Assembly: GCF_014529535.1 (NCBI RefSeq)
Contig: NW_023503302.1
Coordinates: 2,929,852 to 2,993,851 of the forward strand
Origin: Bradysia coprophila
Lineage: Eukaryota; Arthropoda; Insecta; Diptera; Sciaridae
Direction: 5' to 3'
DNA length: 64,000 bases
Position 1 is the stretch's first letter. Every line of letters begins with the position of its first letter. A program made the position numbers and the translations under genes. This document shows, in pieces, positions 58,601-64,000 of the stretch. The notes beneath the pieces were generated by a model that saw nothing but the letters and a program-made list of their open reading frames with translations, had not been told where the DNA came from and searched no databases.

Positions 58601-61600
58601 AAACATTTTATCCGAAAGTTAAAGTTTATTTTATGGTATGTACAGAACGTGTAATCGTTGCTTCGTTCTTTGTATATTACCTTTTTCGTTCTCCGCAATG
58701 AAACACTCTGCTCTGACGATGGTAAATCATTATTAGGTGAAAAGTACAGTTGTCAATATTATTAAAAAGTTAAAGTTGGGTTGAAAGTTTTTTTTTTCTA
58801 ACTTTTCATAAAAGTTACAATGAATTTCGAAGGCGGAATTTTTTATTTGCAAATTCTGTTGCATTTTTTATTATGACTTAAGACGTATACTACTTACGTT
58901 CCGCCTCGTACAATGACACTCAAAAATTATTCATCCTTTTTATGAATGTGAAACAAGAATCTAACAAGAAAATATTTTCTTTTTATTTAACAGAAACTTT
59001 CAACTATAAATTTTAAAAGTCGATTGATACACCTACAACTATACACGATCAACTATACACTGAACTTATATATGGGTAATTTCATTTGTTTCATATGCTA
59101 CACATTTATCAGAAATGGTATTTTTAGTGGTTGAAGGGACCACTCAATTAGTCATAGTCATCAATATTTATCGATTAGAATATAGAGCATTCAGACAAGA
59201 TTATAAGTACATACATAGTCTAAGTGACACAGTGACCAGATAGAAAATGCAGTTTATTTTATTAAAAAATTTCACATTTAAGTCCGTCCTTACGTTACAA
59301 TTCGTCGATATTGAGTGAGTATGAAAAAAAAATGCATTTTTGGTCGACAATGACTGAAGGCTGTATCATGAATGAATGTTTTGTAAAGAATCCGCCATGA
59401 TTAAGAGACAGAATTCTTAAGTGGTATTGTTGACCATTAACTCGTTGCATACTCACAAAAAGCTGTTAAATATCTCATATAATGTTGAGTGAGACTGAAA
59501 CTACCTTGACATTTTTGCTGCACTTTTTTTGTTCCATAAATAATTATTTAATCGTGTGAAATTATACAAACCATTCGATGATTTATCCGCTTTTATCAAA
59601 TGTGTTCAACAGTCAGTAGGTATTCGGGCAATCGATTATTTATTTTTTGTTGCTACTTGGGTGAAAATGAATTCCATTTTCTTTGTCTCAGTTATTTTTA
59701 CTAGTATTTTTCTGCACACGTTTTATGTGGGTGGGTGGATGTTTGGAAATGTTCTGTTTTATTCGATACCATAAAGGTAATAATAGGATATTGATATGGA
59801 AGACACATATACTGACAGAATATTCAAAATGCACAGCGCAAGAATAACTGGAATTGGTCAAGCACTAATTATGTATTCATGGACAGGTCCTGATGTTTTA
59901 AGACAACACAGATCGGTTTCAGTCAATCCCGCGTTTAAACATTTAATGTGGTAATACAGTCGATGATGTCCAGCCACTATTTTTTGGGAAAACACTTTCT
60001 CATATATTCGTGAATTTTCAGAAATTTGTCCTAAATTTTCCAAAAATATTTTTTGTGAAAATTTGGAAAAATGTAAAAGATTTTGCTCCCTGCTAGCATC
60101 AGCTACATAAAACTTCAAGGATATGCTCTTGTCATTACCACAAGAATAGTTTTGAAGAAGCCGTAGCCATTCAGCATGTACGTTGGCCGTCAGTATATTC
60201 AAGCACAAACTTTTTTAGTACTGCTGGAGGGAATCATTTTCAAGAGGACCAACTTCAATCAATTCAAAGAGAACTTTGTGTACATATGTTCAGTGGTCGC
60301 CATGATGCTTTCTATGTGATTTCATAAAAATTGACTGAATTCAAAATTTTAGGAGATCTGTGATGAAATGAAATTCTGTAAAAATATGAAAATAGGAATC
60401 AATTGATCATAATTTTTGAACTTCAAGTTAGTTTGCAAAAACCATTTCTCTATAGATTTAACCGTAGGAATGATGGTTCATCGAGACCTTCACATAACAA
60501 CCACAATCTGGTTTATCCTCGAGAGCTAACTCTTCTCGAGAGTTGCAACAACTCCAAAGTTGTGCGTGATCGAGAGTAACGAATTCTTGAAAGTTACGAA
60601 TTACTTTTTCAAGCATTGAAAATTTTGGAATTTTCGATGCTCAATAACCTGCGATTTTTTTTCCCAAATTTTCTTAAGTTTTCTCACATTTCAAAAAAGA
60701 AGAAAATTTGAGAAAATTTAGGAAAAAATGGGAAACTGTTTTCCCAAAAAAGGTCCCTGATAATCTCTAAGAGCTCCTAATCTACCAGTACGTCAAGGGA
60801 TCCGCTCACTGCATAAATAAAATAAACGGACCCGTCTTAGGCCCTTGAAAGTTTCTGGTAGAAACTGTCACACCGTAACCATTATATTGACATCACTCCT
60901 TAGGAACAATAACATACTCAACACAAAATCTACTACTCGGAAAAATGCACATAACATACAGCTCTTGTAGCATAAATAGCTACGTATTTCCATTAAATAA
61001 AACCTTTACATTCCCATACAATGTATACATATGCACACAATTTCATTAATTTAGAGAGTCGACCTAAATAACTTTGATAAAAAAAGGTATAACTTAATAA
61101 TCGGATGTGTATTCTATACGTCCCATGTGTCGCTTATGTCACTTATTACGGTTTTTTTTTTGTAACAAAACAAAAAATCAGCGCAAACATGATTTTGACC
61201 ATTGAGTGAACATAAACAATTATCATTTCGAACAATATCTGTGCGGGACATTATCTCCCTTCCCGTACTCGAAATAAAAATGCATTGTGTGACATATAAA
61301 ACGTGAAATGGTGAAAACTCATAAAACGAAAACAACAAACGGGGGAAAAAAAGCATACAATTAATTTCAGCGATCATACAAATTACCCTAAATGTCAGTA
61401 ACCTCTCACATATGAATACTGTAAAGCTTTTCCAACAGAATGTCAGTTACCTCTTGCACAGTTTAAGGCAAAACGACACAAATGAATATTACGAAAACGA
61501 AGGAAAAAAAATACTAAATAAAAATATGACAAAACTTTGTTTTAAAACTCCATATTTTCTCCGCTTTAGATATTCCTTTTTCCCATTTTCCCATATGCAA

Positions 61601-63260
61601 CATAATAATTGTGTTACATATATAAGTAATATATGAAATACCTGCGGGACTTCATTTTCATTTATATAACACACATACACACAAAAAAGCACACAAAAAA
61701 AAATTCGAAAAGCATTGCATAGAGATGCACTTTTCAAGAGATATATTGTGGCGCCTGGTACATTTTCATATGAAATTTCCGATAAGTAATTTATAGAAGC
61801 TTTCAGAATGAATTTTCTTATCTCAGATATATGTACTTTTTCCCTCTTTCTTATTTCGCACTTACATTGTAGTATGCACTTGGTTTACAAAAAAGGGGAC
61901 ATCATTTATCTGACTTTGTAACGAAGTTATCAATACAAAATTCATGAAGTCACTTTTCCAATGAATTGTTTTAAATCCAAAGGTAATTAATAAACGATTA
62001 CGAAATGTAGATATCGGTTGATGCAGTTGATATATCTCTCGAGGTGATTATTTGTATCCTCATACGATTTATGCACTCCTTACTGATGTGGGGACTCATC
62101 GTTAGGGAAATTCAATCTCAATCTCTTGAATTATTCATTAGTTTATGCTAGTATCAATATTATCAATTATGGTTCAGTTATAGACATTTGGCATTATGTT
62201 AAATCAATACATTTAAGAGATATTTTGAACTTTTGGCATTGTCTCGCAGAGAACTATACCCAATAGTTTAACTGTTGGTTGAGCTATCAGAGGGAAAGCT
62301 AATATATAATTTCTTCCATAATCGGGAATCACCAAAACAGGAGGAAAGGAATGGCTGTCGAAGCGGTAAAGTCGTGAAAGCAGGTGATGGAATACATACA
62401 CGCTAATTTGCTCAGCTGAAGTAAACTGCAAATGTCTGAATGTCTAAAATGTCTGACACTTCCAGTATAACGAGAAAATCGAGAAGAAAGTTATCCGTCT
62501 ACACATTGAAGTATACCTACTTCAATGCTCGTCTACGACTCAACTGGATTAGTTTTGAATAGTTCTGATTGGTCATACTCATCTCAAAATGGGAATTGAT
62601 GTGACATTTCACTTTGATTGACACAATAGAGCGTGTGCGATTTTGAGAAAAAAGTTTCATATTTTAATAAAAAGAAGATTTACCATGAAAACCATTGAAA
62701 AAAATATTTAATTTTTTTAATAGAAATTATTGAAAAATATTGTTGCCATCCCGATGCCATCCCACTTATTAGAATCTTAGTAAGAATCCAATTAGAATGA
62801 ATTAGAATGGTTCGGATATCCTTTTATTTTCATTCAAATTACAGCTTTTAAAGTGAGATATAAAATCAAGCAGACATTTTTAAGATATTCTGTTTACACT
62901 TTTGTTCTACAGAATAATAATCTACATCAATTAAAAATAAATTATTTATACTGCACACGGTCTATTGTCGTAATTCTCGGGGAAGATGTAATTGTCAATG
63001 TCGTTTGAGTGCTATTTGGATGAAATTGACATTTATTTGTGAAGAAACCGCCAATCGACATCTATAGAAATGTATACAGATATTTCAACCCCACCGTGTT
63101 AGTAAAATATAACAAATTTTATGTGTAAATGTTTCATGAAGGATTTTTTTATTTGGTGATTTTTGGTGCGTCCTTCGTAGTGCAGTAGTAGTTTAGAGAT
63201 ACTTGGAACGACTTGACGTAACAACAGTGAGACCAATATTTTTTCGATGATTTTTTATAT
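55601..63260. other. Gene-free stretch with low-complexity tracts
   Basis: A fragment of the 16678 foldback arm lies at 56350-56390. There is an AAATAAAATAAAATAA run near 57673 and a self-complementary TTTTCC/GGAAAA-rich stretch at 60640-60750. Minus-strand frames at 59858-60208 and 62213-62431 are open but I recognise neither. No splice-consistent gene was found. Confidence 0.5.
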
Positions 63261-63346
63261 TGCCTGCCCCATGCGAAACTTGACCATTACGTGGCGGTTG
63301 CGTGTCTCCTGCGAAAATGATTAGCTTTCGCATAGGGCAGGGCAGG
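63261..63346. repeat. Foldback with TGCCTGCCCCATGCGAAA arms
   Basis: The left arm (63261-63278) pairs with TTTCGCATAGGGCAGGGCAGG (63326-63346) with small gaps. The loop contains GTGGCGGTTGCGTG. Confidence 0.65.
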
Positions 63347-64000
63347 TATTAAACCAGAAAACATTGAATGCTGCTACGTAATTGATTAAACTTTTTTGCA
63401 CAACTTGCTTCGGTACACGTTTTTTTGACAAGGTTGTTGCATAACTCGCCCTCGACTCGGATATATATAAACGAAAAGCACAGTTTTAAGTTATGCTCAT
63501 CACAAAACTACTACCTCATGTAATGATTTTGCAGCTTGCAATGAAATAACAGGATTTAGGAACGGGAATTAGGTCCCTTTATTAAATGAATGTATTTGCC
63601 TCGAATTCTCCTGCCTGATGTACTTTATTATGTTGTGCTGAGCTGAATCACACAACACGACTTTCGTTAGAGTAATGATGGAATAAGATAAGTCCAAATG
63701 TAGTTTACATTAATTAAAAAACAACGAATACGATAAATGTAGACAATGAAAAATTGCACAAACTTCCTGCTCAGAATCTACATTTTTTTCTCGCATGGAT
63801 CGGACAATAGTTATAAAGTGCAATTGATATTAAAAAAAAAAAAAACTTTGAAATCGCAAAACTTTTACAATTGAAATCCAACACATTTATCTATCCGTAT
63901 AATGTCTTAAGCATAGAGTCTTATTTCTTATCAATCGGGTTCATCGAAATAAAAACCAATATTGAAAAATTGCAGCTTTGATTTACATAACGGAAATGAT
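63347..64000. other. Right end of window, no gene
   Basis: AT-rich. A core-like word GCCCTCGACTCGGATAT is at about 63449. Nothing else supported. Confidence 0.5.

Noticed and set aside
59858-60208. 116-codon minus-strand frame
   Set aside because: Part lies over a low-complexity TTTTCC-type stretch and nothing in it resembles a known domain.
62213-62431. 72-codon minus-strand frame with a hydrophobic middle
   Set aside because: No family recognised, and no flanking exons could be joined.
1-64000. CRISPR arrays, operons, bacterial promoters
   Set aside because: The genome is eukaryotic, with spliced genes; no regularly spaced direct repeats were seen.

Overview
The window is nuclear DNA of an insect: AT-rich, genes with short introns of about 55-80 bp plus a few long repeat-filled ones, GT-AG splice sites throughout, and many short non-autonomous repeats. 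RpL10 and RCE1 are insect-like. Two diverged PIWI genes and a family-45 cellulase fit a nematoceran fly of the fungus-gnat kind (Sciaridae), but that assignment is an inference and was not tested.

Layout. 1-690: 5'-truncated tail of a non-LTR retrotransposon (minus strand). 1026-15984: PIWI-clade Argonaute gene on the minus strand (gene 1, 11 coding exons, 1019 aa), whose second intron (5526-15787) is about 10 kb and full of repeats. 15985-20505: head-to-head spacer with hairpin elements. 20518-24676: second PIWI-clade gene on the plus strand (gene 2, 11 coding exons, 948 aa). 27512-28609: secreted GH45 endoglucanase (minus). 30716-31767: short secreted Tyr-rich protein of unknown function (minus). 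31768-39240: repeats, LINE remnants and a possible broken odorant-binding-protein gene. 39281-40489: RpL10 (minus). 42325-43640: RCE1 CAAX protease (plus). 43641-64000: no gene model could be supported; repeats, inverted repeats and microsatellites only.

How the genes relate. The two PIWI genes form the one functional group. They are divergent neighbours, both keep the DDH slicer triad, and five successive splice junctions across the PAZ-to-PIWI region match in place and phase, so they look like old duplicates. Their N-termini have diverged completely: gene 1 carries a Gly/Arg/Tyr-rich tail with THGSGG repeats, gene 2 has four Trp-Gly units carried on tandem micro-exons plus a Gln/Pro repeat. 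The other genes are independent housekeeping (RpL10, RCE1) or secreted (GH45, Tyr-rich) genes.

The most unusual non-genic signal is a set of foldback elements with different arms that share a GC-rich core of the type CCGAGGCGAAGCCGAGG. Long near-perfect inverted repeats also occur that could yield double-stranded RNA, one of them inside the PIWI gene 1 intron.
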